DNA from: Synchiropus splendidus | Lineage: Eukaryota; Chordata; Actinopteri; Syngnathiformes; Callionymidae | Direction: 5' to 3' | NCBI RefSeq assembly: GCF_027744825.2 | Contig: NC_071334.1 | Coordinates: 58,285,437 to 58,349,436 of the forward strand | Length of the DNA stretch: 64,000 bases | Shown: positions 36,101 through 48,197 of the stretch, one piece after another | Layout: the number at the start of each line of letters is the position of its first letter | Numbering within the stretch: the stretch's first letter is position 1 | Notes under the pieces: model-generated | Told to the model about the DNA's origin: nothing | The model's input: only the letters and a program-made list of their open reading frames with translations | Databases searched by the model: none | Translations under genes and position numbers: made by a program

Positions 36101-39100
36101 AGATTAAGTTCTGGTCATGTTTTTCATTTTCATTACCCGTTTTTTTTTTTTTTTTTTTTATATAAAGGGTGCAAGGTCAAAAGACACAGTACAGACGAAG
36201 GAATTAAAATCTTCCTCCAGTCTGGAGCTATCAAGCTCCTCACCTCAAACAAACCTGCAGGCACATTCCAGACACAAGAAGATTCAGGACCATGAGAAAG
36301 AGAGGAAAGAACTTCTATCCAAACCAAATCAGGTGCGTTGCAAATGGGGGGAAATACATTTCATTTTAGGCCAAATCGCCTAATAGACCACAAGAATCTG
36401 TTGGTATTTTGAGGATTTTTCCTCGTGCATGTTTGGCTTTGGGGGCCAAGAGATCGATGTTTCATGGTATGATTAAAAGACTTCGTTGCAAAATGTGCCA
36501 GTCAAATCAATGTACAGAAAAGCAGTTTAATAGCTGTTCAACTCTGAATTTATAGTTTCAATGTTTTAAATTGCAGTGATGGAACCAATAAGAGAATGAT
36601 CAGCTAAATGTGTCCCTCCTCCAGGTGTCTGAGAGAAAAGCAGATCCGGTGGAGGTGGACCTTTCCTCAGAGAATACGGTCGAAGCGCACGACTCCACCT
36701 CCTCCGTCAGCAGAGCAGCAGGAGAGGGAGGAAGTCTCTCTGTGGAACAGCCTTTTATCAAACTCAGCCAGGAAGAATATGGAGAACACCACTCTTCTAT
36801 AATGCACTGCAGGTCTCTCTAGAATGTTGGACGTCTCTGGTCGGGTGTTTAAGATCCAGAATCCTCATTTCAAAATCTGTTTTTTCAGGGTTGATTGCTC
36901 CGGACGCCGAGTTGCCAGTTTGGATGTTGACGGTGTTATTAAGGTGATGAATATGGCTGAGATTGTGAGAGGAGGATTCATTTAAACCCAAGTCAACTGT
37001 TTGTTTTCCCCCAGGTGTGGTCCTTCAATCCCATAATGCAAACCAAAGCCACCATCATGTCCAAATCTCCGCTGCTGTCGCTGGAGTGGGCCACCAAACC
37101 AGACCGCCTGGTAAGACCAGATCCGCTGGTCATCAATTACAATATCAACAATTTCCCCGCTGTGGGACAAATGAGTGACATCTAATCTTATCTAACAAAT
37201 ATGAGTGCAAAAACTAGTTTAACACAATAATAATAATAGACATATTGTGTTCCATTTGATTGTGATTCAAATGCTTTGATGTCAACAGGTAAGAAGGAAA
37301 TCCAAATAACACCACCTCACATACTGAACAGTGAAAATCTGACAAGAAAATGTGCACTAGCATGTACGTGCATTTGGAGTATACAAGTGTAAAACATGAC
37401 TCAGCATTGCAGACACTGTCGCTAAGACACACACCTAATGAATAACAGTGAGTGAGAATGGAGCTGGGCATATGTTCTCTTCTCAGTCAAGAATTACGTT
37501 ATGTTTAATACTGGTTACCACTTCCAGCCCATGGGGCGTTGCCAGTTCCAGCCCGGTTCCCTTTGGCCCATGTGCATCCCATGTCACTAACCGCTAATAT
37601 AATTCTTACGTTTTGTGTATTAAAAATATCTCTAAAACTATGATCAAATATTCTCAATTGTTTTGGTGTCGCTCAGTCATGTGCGGTTACTTTACATTAA
37701 ATGCGCATGACACACATAGTGCCCCTTCTGGCGAGGTGGTGAATCGTTTCAGAGAATTTGCTGAATCGATTCTGGATTGGGGAAAGGTAGAATTGTGTTG
37801 TGTGGATCAGAACACAATTGTCCGATATAAAGACCACTCTTTATGTATCTACAGTAGATCTCAAGGCAATGTTTCAACGTCACACAGGTAGGAGCTGAGT
37901 CGCGTTGCACTGCCTCAGTTACTCATCTGCCCTGTCTTGTTTGTGTGTTTAGCTCTTGCTTGGCAGTGGTGCTGGGACTGTGCGACTGTACGATACTGAC
38001 GCCAAGAAGAATCTGTATGAGATGAACATTGATGAGTCTCATCCACGGTAAAAACATCTCAGTTACATCCTGGTATCAACTAACCACAGATTTTTCAGTT
38101 TGAATCTGTTTGTCTCCACCAAACACAGTTAGGGCTGCTGTTCCTCATGCATGCAACCACAACGAAACACTTGTGGACTGGTTTCCTAAACTTTTCCAAA
38201 ACTTTTTCCCTCAGGATTCTGTCTCTGGCTTGGAGTCCCAGTGGTTCATCATTCGTCTGCTCCGCTGCGGCTCTCGGCGTCGAGTCCACTCCACGACTTC
38301 CTCTTCCAGTTTCAGGGCGCCTGCTGCTCTGGGACACCAAAACTGTCAAACAACAGGTAGTTTGTTTCAAAAATGTAAACGTGGTCCTTCATTCTTCTTT
38401 GATGTTTAACTTTGTTTCCTTATGCATAACACTGACTTGGTGTGTATTGTCTATGATTAACTTTCAGTAGGAGCCTTGCTTATTTGGAATCATACAGTTC
38501 AATTGAGATTTAAACATAAAAAAATAAAATCAAAATATTAGCATGTATTGCTTTCTCATGTTCCTGTAAATTTGCTACCATTATAAAATGCATTTTCTTG
38601 AAGGAACATTTCCTTTTTCCTCCTCTTTTTCTGCAGCTGCAGTTCTCATTGGAACCTGAGCCAGTTGCTATTAACTGCACAGCCTTCAACCACAATGGGA
38701 ACCTGCTGGTGACTGGAGCTGCTGATGGAGTCATCAGATTGTTTGGTGAGTGTTGGTCTGCTTCGAGTCAAGGGTACTTCACCATGCCACTTTGAAAACG
38801 TACCATGTCTGTTCTCACTGAGGTTATACTTTTTTATTATGTTATTCAGTTTCAGTTTTCTAGTGTTTTAGTCATAGATGAAAAATGAAACCAATCTCAT
38901 TCAACACCTGCTGTCCATAGATATGCAGCAGTACGAGAGCGCAATGAGCTGGAGAGCTCACGACGGAGAAGTCTACAGCGTGGAGTTCAGCTATGATGAA
39001 AACACAGTCTTCAGTATCGGGGAAGATGGCAAGGTGGGCATTCGCTACTGTCACGTCTGTGCACGTGTAAGACCATTTCAACGTGCTTGTCTTATCAGTT

Positions 39101-40125
39101 CATACAGTGGAACATTCATCGATGTGGAGTGAAACAGGCAGAGCAGGTCGTATCCCGGGACGCAACAGGACCCTTCGTCTTGTCAGGATATAGCGGATAC
39201 AAACAGGTGCGTGTGGTTTGACCAAGAGCACATCATGAGTTCTGAAATAAGTGTCTAACCAGCCAAGTGAAATTGGCTTTGTGCCACAGCAGTTTCACAT
39301 TTTGAAGATCTGATCTTTGGACCTTTACTTAGGTTCAGGTCCCCAGAGGTCGACTTTTTGCATTTGACTCTGAAGGACAGCATGTTCTGACATGTTCAGG
39401 CACGGGAGGAGTCATTTACCGGGTAAATGAAACACTTTTTTCTGTTCAACAGCATATTGTGAAGGAAATGGAGAAATTTCACTATAATATATTGTGGTAG
39501 GAAGAGAAATAGACATTTGTGACACTGCAGTTTCTTTCTTTCTCAAACTTTCTCAGATCTCCATCTAACTAAATCCCCACTTCCTTGTTTATTGTGTATT
39601 TTAAGTATGAAATAAATTGAGGTAACTCTGTCACCTGTTTTTTTTTTTTTTTAATAGAATATAGCGGGTTGTCCAAACCGGTCCAAGAGCCTCAGTGGGT
39701 GCAGGTTTTTGGTTTGGACACCCCTGCATTGAATAGAAAATAACAAATCTTAAGATCCAGGTTTGAAGGTTTTGATCGAATCATGCATTGAAAGGTCGGC
39801 TGTGTGTTGTTTCACCGCCAGTATTTGTCCAACTACAAAACATAATATGCGATGTTAACATTAACATTCGTACTATTTATATTCTACAACTTCATTATTC
39901 AACTTGTGTGTTTCAATGTACTAACCTGTCGCTTTTCTGTCGCTCTACTTCCGTGTCCAGTTGACAAATAAGGAACCAGCTCTGGAGAGTGTGTTGTCTC
40001 TAGGCGGACACAAAGCCCCGGTGGTTACAGTCGATTGGTGCTCAGCAGTCGACTGTGGTACCTGTCTGACTGCCTCCATGGATGGAAAGATCAAACTGAG
40101 CACGCTCCTGGCACAGAAGTCATGA
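33193..40125 (+). CDS. wdr91: WD repeat domain 91, endosomal Rab7 effector
   Basis: WDR91, with WDR81, restrains the Beclin1/VPS34 PI3-kinase complex and acts as a Rab7 effector in early-to-late endosome conversion. Seventeen coding exons: 33193-33315, 33433-33612, 33677-33884, 33978-34060, 34535-34644, 35897-36068, 36168-36332, 36625-36812, 36889-36943, 37015-37110, 37953-38047, 38215-38356, 38637-38745, 38921-39033, 39099-39206, 39333-39422, 39961-40125; 2202 nt, 733 aa (human 747). The N-terminus ([20 protein letters not shown]) is LisH-like. A short coiled coil follows ([15 protein letters not shown]), then a disordered Ser-rich linker (about 235-385) and a WD40 domain from about 390 ([52 protein letters not shown]). 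All introns are GT-AG except intron 33885-33977, which is AT-AC. Exon 13 is shorter than the human sequence, lacking most of the insert before [10 protein letters not shown]. The first exon is probably non-coding (ends 32165). Confidence 0.95.
33885..33977 (+). other. U12-type AT-AC intron of wdr91
   Basis: No GT-AG pair joins the flanking exons in frame. An intron starting ATATCCTTCC (33885) and ending AC (33976-33977) does, joining FQCM to PQPVLLSF; human WDR91 reads FQCMPVPVILNF here. The start matches the minor-spliceosome 5' site ATATCCTT. ctccttaac at 33959-33967 matches the U12 branch consensus TTCCTTAAC at 8 of 9 positions, about 10 bases before the AC end, the expected distance. Confidence 0.9.
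37660..37780. repeat. Probable DNA-transposon-derived repeat in wdr91 intron 11
   Basis: gtgccccttctggcgaggtg followed by gtgaatcgtttcagagaatt and tgctgaatcgattctgg resembles a common teleost hAT-associated repeat. Ends were not defined, and there is no coding frame of interest. Confidence 0.3.
39663..39728. repeat. Very short palindromic hAT-like remnant, wdr91 last intron
   Basis: gcgggttgtccaaaccggtc at the left and tttggtttggacacccctgc at the right are near-inverted copies (GGGGTGTCCAAACC type). The middle is only about 30 bases, as in an internally deleted element. Confidence 0.5.
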
Positions 40126-41194
40126 TGCCTGCGTGTATGAATACAGCTGAAATATAAAGGTCACAGGGGTGGGAAAAAATCAGTTACTGATGGAATCAAG
40201 AGATGGTCAACATTTACATAATGTCATAGATACTTGTGAATTCATTACAAGATTAAACTCTCTGAGAAGTTCTGCACACTGTGTTGCTTTTTTCAGTTGG
40301 TCTCTATTGGTTTTATAAAAACTGATCTTTGTGATGAGACAGCTCAGCCTTGGTCATTTTTAATATGGTCTTGACTGAATAATTGTACAGTCCAAAGACA
40401 GCTTTTTATGTCAGAAGCAGAAACGTCGCCCCATAGAGTGACGTTTTTAAGTGCTCCTTAAATGCATTAATGTGCACCCTGGCCAAAGGCAGATGGGAGC
40501 TGAGAGCCCCCACCAAACATGCAAACATTAAATTAATTTGGATTTAGTAATATATTGCACACCAACGGGTAACTGACTATCGTTTTGTTATTAGTTTTAT
40601 AATTATTTGGATTGCCCACATCGTAGCTATTTGAGAGAGTCTGACAAGTAAACAAACTTATTTTAAGATGAAGCCATTTGTAGACTAAAATTTTATTATG
40701 AAACAAATGTTCGAGGAATTTACGTTATGAATCACCCTCCCATAAAAGTGAAGGTTTAATTAACAGATAGCTGAAATGGTAATGCTGAATCTATTTTTTA
40801 ATGTCACAGTCCCAATTTTACGGATCTAAAAACAAAGCTGGAGGTGGTGGAACACTCGCCAACCCGTTACTTTTGGTTCAAGATTTCACTCAGGGGGGCG
40901 CTGTGGTGCCATCAATAGTTCACCGCAGCGAAGAAGTAGTCTGGGACGTCACAACAATAACACAGCTAGCCGCAGCTGGGAGGAAACCTGCGAGCAAGGT
41001 CTTAAAACAGCAGCAGCGGTAGGTTTTAGGTGACGCGCTGCCATAAGAGTGTAAGTAAAGGTGACGTCGTGGATCGGTGGAGTTCATTGTCGCATTTTTA
41101 AGTTGTGGTGGTTGCGACGCACGTATAGTTGCAGGTTAGCTTGTTGGGTTCTGCCTCCGTTTGATGTCAGCGGGCTGTGCTACCGTCTGCAGAC
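40126..41194. other. wdr91 3' UTR and promoter of the CCDC82-like gene
   Basis: An ATTAAA near 40252 could end wdr91. The interval then runs AT-rich to a CpG-containing promoter-like stretch (about 40880-41190). A 73-codon frame at 40801-41022 has no family resemblance and was not called. Confidence 0.4.
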
Positions 41195-41998
41195 ATGGAG
41201 AGTTTGTACAAACGGAAAATGTTCGCGTCTATGCGAAAAACGAAAGTCGATGCGTCCAAGAAGCGTCAAATCGGCCTGCCTGCGTCCATCCTCGACGACA
41301 GTGACGAAGGTTCCTTCTCGTCCTCCTCCACCTCTGGATCCCAGTCCGACTTCCAGAGCTCTCCAGAGGAAGACAGCGACCAGGAGGACCGGGAAGGGAG
41401 CGAATCGGGTGCGACATCCAGTGACGACAGTCGCTCCGTGACTCGCAGAAAGCGCTCGTTCCTGGGCGGCGATGACAGCTCCTCGTCCTCCACAGAGGAG
41501 GATGACGACGACGATGAGGAGGAAGAAGACGGGGCGCATAAGAAGGGGGTGAGTCAACCAAAGAGGAGCGTCGCCCCGAAGAAGCGCAGTAGGGTTCAGC
41601 GACAGGAAGACTCAGATTCTGAACATGCTGATGAGAAGCGGAGAGACGAGGAGGAGAAGGCCAAAAGGCGACAGAGACACAACAAACTGCTGGCGCTGTC
41701 ACGGAGGATGAAGGCCCGGGTCCCGAACCGGCGGAGGAGCCGCCCCAAGCAGGTAGAACGCATGCAGCTTCCCGGTTACAAGTATAGATTTCCGGAGGGC
41801 TATCACCATAAACTGTTTTTTTCTGCATTCTGATCCATTTTGAAATGTCATTTTTAGGAAACGGGTGATGATGAAGAGTCCAAAGACGCTGAGGAGGAAG
41901 CCAGAGAAGATGTTGGAAAGAATGGCAGCAAGAAAGTGGCAGACCAAGACGGTGGGGAAGATGAGGAGGGAAGTGAGGACGAGAAGGGGAAGGAATAG
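41195..41998 (+). CDS. Charged nuclear-type protein resembling the N-terminal half of CCDC82
   Basis: Two exons, 41195-41752 and 41858-41998, joined in phase 0 by a 105-base GT-AG intron; 232 aa. The N-terminus is basic (MESLYKRKMFASMRKTKVDA, then KKRQIGLPASILDDSDEGS). A Ser/Asp/Glu-rich region follows (about 28-118, with TEEDDDDDEEEEDG), then basic clusters (PKRSVAPKKRSRVQRQEDS) and a short helix (EEKAKRRQRHNKLLALSRRM), and an acidic Lys/Glu end. The order (basic, LLDSDEE-like motif, acidic, then KRxK.QKLKELSKQ-like helix) resembles human CCDC82, whose function is poorly known. The DUF4211 domain that forms the CCDC82 C-terminus is absent: TAG at 41996 ends the frame and no later exon was seen. 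Low complexity limits certainty; other Ser/acidic nuclear proteins remain possible. The gene itself is well supported. Confidence 0.7.
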
Positions 41999-44182
41999 AC
42001 TTATTCGGACAACTTTGTCGAGTCTAAAAACAAAAAGAACTTTCATTGGTTGTACATTCTGTACAGGTTTTTTTTTTCTTCAGCACCACTTAGTGGATGC
42101 AGCGTCTCGTCATCTAGTCACAGATAGAAACTGTACTTGTTGACAAAATGAGGGTGAAAAAATGCCTCTTTATGTATTTCAAGACATTGGAAAACTCCAG
42201 AAATGATGTCTCAATGACTATATAAGTTTACTGGGAGTTCATAGTGCTCCAGACAAAAAAAAATATACGCTCCAGTTTATGTTTTTATTCTTTGGTTTGA
42301 TGAAATTCCAGAATCCTTGCCCAAATCCAGACCATAACATTGTACTAAGTATATTTTATGGTGTACTTATACCTGTAACTCTGCTGCAGCATAAAACTTT
42401 CCTTTTCCTGGTTATTTTACCAAGAAAACTGTCCAATGGTACTTTGTTTTTCTTGAAGAAACTCTTTGCACAAGTTTCTTCTACATCTTGGACTGTTTTG
42501 CATTGCTCTCTTCTGAATATAGTTCCTTGACATTTGAATGATGGTCAGAAAAAAAATTATGCTGTTTCTACTGTTACTATGTTTTGATATATTGGGGGAG
42601 GGTAAAATCAAAGTCATGGCTGTCGACATGTCTTAGCTTTAAGATAGTTAGTTGTACCTTCTTATGAAGTAAAACATTTTGTTTAGGGAGGTGATTCCAA
42701 ACAAGCAGAATGGCTTCACCATGGAAGATCTTACAGATATTTGCTGCACTGTAATATTTAACCAGTCGCATCTGCGATTGCTTGTGAGAGATGTACAGAT
42801 GGAACACTCAGATTTAGATGTTGATGTGTTGTGAAGCTGGTTCTATTGCAGTTAAAACATTGTTTTTTAAACTGGAACCACAACTAGAAACAGTTAAAGA
42901 CAAAGTACATTGTGTGTTTCAAGTTAATACAGTATTTTTACTTTCTCTGTCTCTGCCTATCTGAAATTGATACTTGTGAGCAGGTGGGCTGATTTTCGAG
43001 TTTGGACTAACCTCACTAGACTTTCCCTGTTGTCAGTGAAGCCATACACAACATTATTATTGTTGAAATTGAAGACCGTATAATTTTCCACCACGGGGTA
43101 ACTGACTGTCATTGTGAGTAGAATTTTTCAAGCTCAAATGATGTGAATAACACATATTTGTGAAGAGAAAGAAGTGAAATTACACCCGAAGCTGTGTATG
43201 TTTCATATTTTTTTGGCATATTAAAATACATCAGTGGCTGTTCTAAAAAAACGTGGCAGATCAACCACGTTGCAATATGTTTCTTTGGTGTTTACTGATT
43301 TCATTTGCGCGTCAGCTGAATGTAAATATTTTGTAAGCAGCAATAGAAATAAGGGGCTGAATATTCAAAACTAACAAGACTAAAGCACTTGATGGTAGGA
43401 ATACACAGTATCACACGTTCATCTATAATGCAAAAATAGTGTAAATGTTAATGGGGATATAAATGAAGGCAATACACTTGAATAACAGTATGTATTGTAT
43501 ATATGCCTTTTTGGAAGCTCCTGTTGACACTTATCCTTAGGTGAAATTATGATGTAACGTTTTTACATAACATATTTGCTTTCATTTCAGTGTTTTTATG
43601 TTCATGCGAGATGAGTTTCTCATCTGAATTACCGATATGTAATTGTGCATTTAACCATGGGCATAAAAAGAAGACCTACAGTCTAACTGCTAGCAACACC
43701 GCCACAAGGAATAAGTCAATTGTTATTGAAATGGATCATATTTTCTTATAACTGCCGTATATTTCCTTTTTGTGTGAATTGTTTTGCTGTTTTGAGCCAT
43801 GCTTTGTGACGCTACATGCAGTATTGATAATAAAGGTTCAATTTCATGACCGATGAATTGTTCATCCTCCGAGTTTTGAAGTTTATTCTATCCACAAGAA
43901 TGTTTAAACGAAATATTTTTTTTTACTACGGTTGATATTACAATTGTTTTCATAGTCGCGTCACGCTCGTCTTAACTTACATGTGTTGACGAGCAGCAAT
44001 ATCAAGTAGCCAATTGACGCGCAAAATGGGGATCATGTGACAATTCATAGTGACGCATGGTCCGCCATGATTGTTAGTGGCAGTGAAGCCTGCGCCGTGG
44101 ACCATCAGAGGTGAGAGCGGAGTCCTGCTCTCCGTGCTGTGAGTTTTCCCCGGGCTTGCACTTGCACCATCCGGCTGTAACC
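41999..44182. other. Long 3' UTR of the CCDC82-like gene and thap1 promoter
   Basis: AT-rich DNA without a supported exon runs to AATAAA at 43829-43834, which would give a 3' UTR of about 1.85 kb. From about 43960 the sequence becomes CpG-containing and includes tccgccatgattg, a YY1-like GCCAT core, just before the thap1 first exon. Confidence 0.5.
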
Positions 44183-45546
44183 ATGGTCCAAACGTGTTCA
44201 GCGTATGGTTGTAAGAACAGGTACCACAAAGATAAAGACATCTCTTTTCACAAGTAAGTTCACTCCCGCCCGTTAAAACGTGTAGCGGCGTAAATTGTTA
44301 AGTTTTACGACACTGTCCTGGTGACGCCATAGACAAAACCTGTTTGACAAAACTGTGTTTTTTAAAAGTTATGTCTTGTATTGTGTAATATTTGATGTGT
44401 TACCTTTAACGCTTTTGATACTCAGTTTTGCCTCATTTTCGCGGTGAATTCGGCTTTAATGTACATGCAAAATAAAGCTCTCGTTGGATAAAACCATGGC
44501 CAAGTTCATGAGCTGCAGCCCATGAACGACCACAACATGCAAGTGAAAGTTAGCTAAGTAAATTGCCATGTTTTGTATAAACATTTGCTTACATCTTTAC
44601 TGTGTATATTTATGAACCGAATGGTGGTACTCCATGTGAAATAATTAAATAATCAACAGAATGAAATACATTGACTTCTGATGAATATAAATGGTCAGTT
44701 ACAGCAATTCTATCTGGCTGACGTCAATAAGGTGACACGTGGAGTGTGTTCTGCAACAGATCATATTCAAATAACTGTGTTGTGTCAAGGCCTATAGCTT
44801 ACGTCATTCTGCAATTGATATTTTCTTTCTAATGTGAACAGGTTTCCACTGGCCCGACCCGATGTTTGTAACAAATGGGTGACTGCCATGAGAAAGACCA
44901 ACTTCAAACCAACCAAATACAGCAACATCTGCTCACAGCACTTTACCAAAGACTGTTTCAAAAGAGAGTGCAACAACAGAGTGCTGAAAGAAAATGCTGT
45001 GCCGTCACTTTTCACGTTCAACCTCAGCATCAAGGTTATGTACATCCTTTTTCATTCATGCAGAATTGAGGTCATGTTGCAGTATGTCAGGTCAAAGTGA
45101 TGTTTAGAATATTGTTGACCATGAAGATGTAACTCAACGCAACCGCCTCTCTGTCACAGTCAGAGTCCCTGGATCCCTTCCCCACAGATCTCCACTTCCC
45201 TCTGTCTCTCCCTTTAACCACCGACCCACCGGAGGAGGAGGAAGAGGGTGATCCTTGCAGGAGTTTAGTCGACATACGCAGTGACACAGCCTCCGTTACT
45301 TGTGATCACAACTACACCGCCGAGGACTCGGCGCAGCAGAAGAAGCAAATCGAACAGCTGGAGGAGCAAGTGGCGCATTTAAAAAAGAAGCTGAAGTCTG
45401 CACAGCAAAAGTGTCGCAGACAGGAGAGAACGATCCAGAGGTTGAAGGCGGCCTGTAAGACAAACATGGCTGACGTGAACGCGCCGGCTACATTCAGCAA
45501 GGGATACGTCATACTTCGTTCCTCGGAGTCGGTGGCCAACTTGTGA
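44183..45546 (+). CDS. thap1: THAP domain-containing protein 1
   Basis: THAP1 is a sequence-specific zinc-finger transcription factor that recruits HCF-1. Human mutations cause DYT6 dystonia. Exons 44183-44253, 44842-45034 and 45160-45546 are GT-AG and in frame; 216 aa (human 213). The THAP C2CH finger is intact: Cys5, Cys10, Cys54, His57, with Trp36, Phe58 and Pro78 of the AVPxxF box (AVPSLF 76-81). The HCF-1-binding motif DHNY lies at 137-140. A coiled coil follows ([20 protein letters not shown], then [15 protein letters not shown]), and the C-terminus keeps KGYVIL. The linker 89-135 is Pro/Glu-rich and diverged, as in the family. The match is to THAP1 rather than other THAP proteins because of [13 protein letters not shown] and RRQER. 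AATAAA at 45813-45818 would end the transcript. THAP domains share ancestry with P-element-type transposases. Confidence 0.95.
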
Positions 45547-48190
45547 ACTTTTAAAACAAATTGCTGAGGGAGTTGTTTTATTTCTTATTACACAGCAGGT
45601 GACCGGAATAGTGAATTAATTTTCACAACAATTCAAATTATTCTTATTTAGTATGTGAACTGAGTTTGTTTGCTGTTATTAGCAAGTGTTGTTACTATAT
45701 ATCTGGCTGCAAACTGGACCCTCACACTTGACTGTACATGTCAAAGCCTCGATGCTCAAGTCCACAACAATTCTTTAGCCATTAAGTGGCTGTTTTCTTT
45801 GCCTTAAAGGAAAATAAATTGTTGAAAACACATTTGTGTACTTCTACATCATCTGTTGTGGCGTACAGAAGAAGGTTAAGGAGGATGTCATTTTGGTTAA
45901 CTGCTATCTATAAATACGCTAACCAGAAACCAAATTTGTCGATCAGTTCCAACCTGGGTTCAACCCAAAAAATGCACTAAATCGAGAAAGAGTGTGTGAG
46001 ACGGTGCTCCAGTGTATATATAAATGTTGGTTGTTTTATCAGTGCTACCGTTGATATATGATACCGTTCATTTGTCTCTCAGTACTGCTGTATTTTGTCC
46101 TCTATGGTCGACTATGAAACGTACATATCAATGTCCAGCAGGCGGCGATATAGATCTTCAGACATCAAACCAGCGCACAAAAATGACACCTCCTCGAGCA
46201 AAATAACTTTGTTTTTTCAATCAAATTGATCAGTTCAACCCTGTTGTCCACGTAGAAAGACATTTTTTTCCTTCAGATTGACCAGTGGCCAGTAATTTAG
46301 CTTTAAAAAAAACCCTCGCTTTTCAAATCATGCAATGTGCAGCGTCACCTGTAGGGGGCGCACTCCGCCTCCTCTCCGACCTCGACCTTCCACTTTTGAG
46401 AGCAGCAGACCTCTGTGGCCCCTGGTCTGATGCAGGAGGACGTGTGCAGTCAAAACACAGCAAAGTGAACCTTGGTCCGGCCTGGCAGCGAGGTCACCGT
46501 GTGGTGCCGTGACGGTCCTCGGGCTGTAACCTGACCGTTCCAATTACACCTAGATGACCTCCCAGCATGTTGCCCTCGCACAGCAGTTAAACGACTGAGA
46601 CTGATGCTGTTTATTTAGAGAGTTATTTTTAAACAAATATTTAATTTGTCTGTCTGAGTGTCAACAGAAGCAGTGTGGTCTTCATCCAGGTCATGCCAGC
46701 GCTAGCCAGCTTTGCACTCATCATAACGGTTCATGGGCATTTTCTCAGTTCAAATAACTGGTGGAGAGGTTGTCCCATCAGGTTCCTGAGGATATCATGC
46801 TGGACCAAGAGAGAGAGTCAGACTCATTCAGAGAGGGGGTTGAACTCTGAACGTTGTCTTCAATTCTGAGTGAAAGTCTTTTTTTTTTTTTGTAGAGGGA
46901 CTCTGCACTTCCGCGTTATGTTTTCAAGAAGAAGCAGACCATGTTTGCGGCAGGACACTTTAATGGCTGATTCCAAGAAAAACAAAGGGAAATCTCAGCG
47001 TCAAAGTTGCCCACTCTGCACACTGAAAATAAATGCACACATCACTGACACACTGAGTGAAAAAAACATCAATAAATGAACATTTCCATTGCTGAAAAAT
47101 AAGGAAATATCTACACTAAACAATGCGGACAAAGAACCAGAAGACGGGATTACACAAGATGTGACAATACACGAGAATTAAAAGTGCAAGATGGCAACAA
47201 GTACTAAACGTGGTTACTCAACCCTTCAATAATATTTACAAAAAAAATGGGACAGCCTCGATTTATAGCCAAAACACACAAAGAAGAAATAAAGGGGCAA
47301 CACGCAACACACAACCATGAAACCAGGCATAATTTAACAATGAAAACAAAGAAAGTATTTTGTGTAATTATATAACAACTGTTACAAGCGCAGGATCCCA
47401 TTGCTGCGCAGCGACGTGGACGGATAGAGTTTTATCTGCTTGACAAAGCTGCTCCTTCCAGAGCTCATTATTATTACTATTTATTATTATTTCTTCCTAA
47501 TGAAATTCTTGAGAAAAATGGTACTTGTTTCAAAATAAAACAACAATTGAAATGGCTCCATTGGAACAGATCATATTCAGTTTGGTCTTGGTCTCGCCCC
47601 TCATTGGTCATGGTCACTGTATGCTCTGGTATTGATGAAAATACTAACCTGTGCTGAGAATTGGTGCACCTCTCTGGCAGCTCTAACCCTGACATACGCA
47701 CGGAGTGTTACGGAATGGGGACAGCAGAAGGAAGAAACCACATAAGATGTGTCAAAGTGATTAATAAGAGTGAACTAATTAGATGTAACACATTTCACAA
47801 CGCATAATATGAATCCTTATTTTGAAAAAATGAAGAATTGAATGTTTAGTATTGTATGTATTGATGCTCCGATGACGGCCCATGTGCCCAAAAATCTGTT
47901 GTTCCACCGCTGGACCTTGATGATGTGTGAGGCTCTGTTGTCAATCCACGTCCCCACATATTTACACCATGGATCTGTTGCTGTGCACCGGCATCTGGAA
48001 GTGATGCGACGCATGAGGTAGCAAAGGGAAATATTTATTTCATTCACAAGTTACTTTAGTGTTACACTGAGGATGACACTTCTGATGTCCTGCATCTCCT
48101 CGCTCACCTGGTTGATGGAAGTCAGCCACAGTGTCGCAACACCAGCCGAGATGGAGTATAAAGTGATATATTGCTTGACTTCAAATAAAG
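45547..48190. other. Intergenic stretch right of thap1
   Basis: After the thap1 3' UTR (to about 45840) there is no supported gene. A GC-richer block at 46340-46560 contains cctgtagggggcgcactccg and has open frames on both strands without family resemblance. 47820-48010 has a short Cys-containing minus-strand frame that I could not place. Confidence 0.4.
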
Positions 48191-48197
48191 TAAAATT

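Noticed and set aside
40801..41022. 73-codon frame just upstream of the CCDC82-like gene
   Set aside because: No homology signal; it lies in promoter-like DNA and is probably chance.
41180..41828. Long minus-strand frames (199 and 125 codons)
   Set aside because: Opposite-strand shadows of the charged exon of the CCDC82-like gene.
47817..48047. Short minus-strand frame with RCRCTATDPWCKYVGTWI, considered as a small secreted Cys-rich protein
   Set aside because: No signal peptide, no supported neighbouring exon, and the cysteine pattern fits neither chemokines nor endothelins.
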